From Candidatus Poribacteria bacterium (GTDB taxonomy: Bacteria; Abyssobacteria; SURF-5), in NCBI GenBank assembly GCA_016215705.1, contig JACRIR010000166.1, positions 1-6,588 of the forward strand: DNA of 6,588 nucleotides. The letters run 5' to 3'. Within the stretch, counting starts at the first letter, position 1; each line of letters begins with the position of its first letter. The notes below the pieces were generated by a model. It worked only from the letters and a program-made list of their open reading frames with translations, was not told the DNA's origin and ran no database searches. Shown here piece by piece: positions 5,179-6,588 of this stretch. The position numbers and the translations under genes are program-made.

Positions 5179-6189
5179 ATGCTATTGGGTTCAGGATCTT
5201 TGGGTACGCTCATGTTTGTGAGAAGTCATCGCAACAAACGCATCTCGAGTTATGATAAGAGCGGCGCCAATGCGGATTTTTGGGTGCTCTATCCGGGTGA
5301 CACTAAGGTAATAGCTTCCATGGACGGCCCCGGCGTAATCCGCCACATTTGGATGACGCTCGGCTGTGAGGAGCCGGCGTTTCTGAGGAGAATCGTGCTC
5401 AGGATGTTCTGGGATGACGAAAGCGACCCGAGCGTCGAGACGCCGATTGGCGACTTTTTCGGGCTTGGCCATGCGAGAACCGCATATTTTTCTTCCTTGC
5501 CCCTGTCAATGTTCGACCGCGGGTTCAACTGTTTCTTTCCAATGCCATTCTACAAGAACGCCCGTATCGAGGTCCAAAGTGAATGCTCCGACTGCCCGCT
5601 AATTCTCTACTTCTATGTCGATTATGAAACCCACGAGAAGCTTCCACAGGGATTGGCGCCGTTTCACGCCCAGTGGCGAAGAGAGAACCCTTGCAAAGCG
5701 GTCCAGTTACCGTATGAGCAGAACGTAGACGGCAAGGAAAACTACATAATTCTGGAGGCTCGCGGACACGGGCATTATGTCGGATGCCATTTGAACATAG
5801 ACGCGCTTTCCCCCGGGTGGTGGGGAGAAGGCGATGATATGTTTTTCATTGACGGGGAGAAATGGCCGCCGGGCATTCATGGGACCGGCACCGAGGATTA
5901 TTTCTGCGGGGCATGGAACTTCAATAATGTGAACAGCCCTTTCTGGACCCCATACTATGGCTATCATCTCAAGGGCAACGACGACTACACGGGCAAGCAC
6001 TCGATGTATCGATACCACATCGAGGACCCGATTGTCTTCCATCGTTCCATTCTGCTCTCGATAGAGCACGGTCACGCCAACGACATGGGTCACGACTATT
6101 CCAGCACCGCTTATTGGTATCAAGCGGAACCTCATGAAAAGACCGTCGAGCTCTTGCCGGTCAACCTCAGATTGCCACGGCCGGACTAA
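5179..6189 (+). CDS. Glycoside hydrolase family 172 / DUF2961 protein
   Basis: Complete, 336 aa, ATG preceded by GAGGGAG with 8 nt spacing. Family landmarks run in order: ISSYDKSGANADF (22-34), GPGVIRHIW (50-58), PSVETPIGDFFGLGH (84-98), GFNCFFPMPF (115-124), FHAQWRRENP (162-171), GRGHYVG-like (195-202), WWGEGDDMFFIDGE (214-227), GTGTEDYF (235-242) and a final IEHGHAND plus YSSTAYWYQ. Glu217 and Glu239 sit in the two blocks that hold the catalytic glutamates of the characterised Bifidobacterium enzyme alphaFFase1 (Glu270 and Glu291, from memory). Characterised members act on fructofuranose or D-arabinofuranose linkages, and the substrate here is unknown. There is no signal peptide, so a cytoplasmic enzyme acting on imported oligosaccharides is likely. 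It is transcribed divergently from the deacetylase operon with no transporter beside it. Confidence 0.92.
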   Translation: MLLGSGSLGTLMFVRSHRNKRISSYDKSGANADFWVLYPGDTKVIASMDGPGVIRHIWMTLGCEEPAFLRRIVLRMFWDDESDPSVETPIGDFFGLGHARTAYFSSLPLSMFDRGFNCFFPMPFYKNARIEVQSECSDCPLILYFYVDYETHEKLPQGLAPFHAQWRRENPCKAVQLPYEQNVDGKENYIILEARGHGHYVGCHLNIDALSPGWWGEGDDMFFIDGEKWPPGIHGTGTEDYFCGAWNFNNVNSPFWTPYYGYHLKGNDDYTGKHSMYRYHIEDPIVFHRSILLSIEHGHANDMGHDYSSTAYWYQAEPHEKTVELLPVNLRLPRPD

Positions 6190-6341
6190 AACAGTGTTCC
6201 GACAAGCCGGAAAGCAGACAAGAAAGCTTGATCACCAGCAAAGCCATTAGCAGTGTCGCGGCATGCAGCGTTATAGTGGAACGATCCCGGACGCTGGAAG
6301 AATCCCCTCCAGCAGAGGAGATTGCCGGTTCACGATTAGTG

Positions 6342-6453
6342 ACTAGTGTGCTGAGTCATAAAAACGTAATCAGTTCCATGGGCCAAAATCTCAGCAAAAT
6401 CGGACAAAACCGCATGTAACTTCATAAACGAATTAATGACTCAGGACACTAGT
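6342..6453. mobile_element. MITE-like element with inverted ends and CTAG flanks (IS630/Tc1-like, non-autonomous)
   Basis: The left end ACTAGTGTGCTGAGTCA (6342-6358) and the right end TGACTCAGGACACTAGT (6437-6453) are inverted repeats of 17 bp with one mismatch, around a 78-bp AT-rich core without a gene. Both ends contain CTAG, so the insert would be 6346-6449 (104 bp) bounded by TA at 6344-6345 and 6450-6451. TA duplication within CTAG is the known target habit of IS630-family elements. This makes a deletion derivative mobilised in trans likely, though a plain long-range hairpin is not excluded. Confidence 0.55.
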
Positions 6454-6510
6454 ATGACGTTTCCGAAATAACATAGCATAAGCATTTTGAGGATGAGCCT
6501 AACAATAACC

Positions 6511-6538
6511 GTCATTCTGAGCGAAGCGAAGAATCTCG
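6511..6538. repeat. REP-like dispersed repeat sequence
   Basis: The stretch beginning GTCATTCTGAGCGAAGCGAA and ending GAATCTCG contains ATTCT and AGAAT as inverted arms around a GCGAAGCGA centre. I recognise this wording from intergenic regions of many environmental bacterial genomes, where it occurs in multiple copies. Only one copy lies in this window, so its repeated nature here rests on memory and not on the sequence. Confidence 0.5.
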
Positions 6539-6588
6539 TTCTTTATGGCTATTGCAACGTTACTTAGGAAGCGCTCTACTAGTACCGC

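Larger units (their letters stand above)
6190..6588. other. Non-coding tail region with small repeats (399 bp)
   Basis: No convincing gene is seen. A frame opening with TTG at 6228 and ending at 6419 has no family resemblance and runs into an inverted-repeat element, so it is not called. The region holds a MITE-like element (6342-6453) and a REP-like sequence (6511-6538). Short hairpins follow the GH172 stop (for example TTCCG/CGGAA near 6195-6211) but none has a T-run, so no rho-independent terminator is called. Confidence 0.65.

Noticed and set aside
4949-5221. Plus-strand frame of 90 codons overlapping the start of the GH172 gene
   Set aside because: It has no ribosome site or family similarity and overlaps a well-supported gene start in another frame.
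6228-6419. Plus-strand frame of 63 codons after the GH172 gene
   Set aside because: It starts with TTG, has no clear ribosome site and runs into the inverted-repeat element. It looks like chance.

Overview
The window is bacterial chromosomal DNA of intermediate GC with no rRNA, tRNA or CRISPR. Two paralogous prepilin-like genes carry the '[24 protein letters not shown]' type of N-terminus, and the complete one has a C-terminal H-X(9/10)-DG signature. From general knowledge, such gene families are strongly expanded in Planctomycetota, Verrucomicrobiota, Lentisphaerota, Armatimonadota and some candidate phyla (Hydrogenedentota, Sumerlaeota). A GH172/DUF2961 gene also fits such polysaccharide-degrading bacteria. 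I cannot name the phylum more precisely.

Layout, left to right. (1) Positions 1-649 (minus) hold the first 216 codons of a prepilin-like gene cut by the left edge. (2) Positions 650-1139 hold its long leader, two consensus-like sigma-70 promoters in tandem, and the rho-independent terminator of the next gene. (3) Positions 1140-2036 (minus) hold a complete prepilin-like paralogue of 298 aa, collinear with the first without indels and about 91% identical in DNA over the shared 649 bases. (4) Positions 2037-2505 hold its leader of about 335 nt, with a consensus-like promoter, repeated G-tract motifs, an 18-bp tandem duplication and GATAGG repeats. (5) Positions 2506-4838 (minus) hold three metabolic genes transcribed in the order HDAC-family deacetylase, stand-alone pyruvate-kinase-C-terminal-like protein (COG1751 type), and isochorismatase-family hydrolase. 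(6) Positions 4839-5178 are a divergent intergenic region with candidate promoters on both strands. (7) Positions 5179-6189 (plus) hold a complete GH172/DUF2961 glycoside hydrolase with both expected glutamates. (8) Positions 6190-6588 are non-coding, with a small inverted-repeat element resembling an IS630-type MITE and a copy of a REP-like sequence.

The two prepilin genes are separate transcription units with their own promoters. The intact one ends in a strong terminator, and their leaders share several motifs, so they are probably regulated alike and may supply related, slightly diversified surface or secretion-linked subunits. The three minus-strand enzymes are probably one operon. The deacetylase and the isochorismatase-family enzyme both belong to superfamilies that cleave C-N (amide) bonds, which would fit catabolism of acetylated or amidated small molecules, but the substrate is not visible. 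The GH172 enzyme stands alone with no transporter or regulator in view. I see no clearly new multi-gene system. The most unusual material is the architecture of the prepilin leaders and the paralogue pair.
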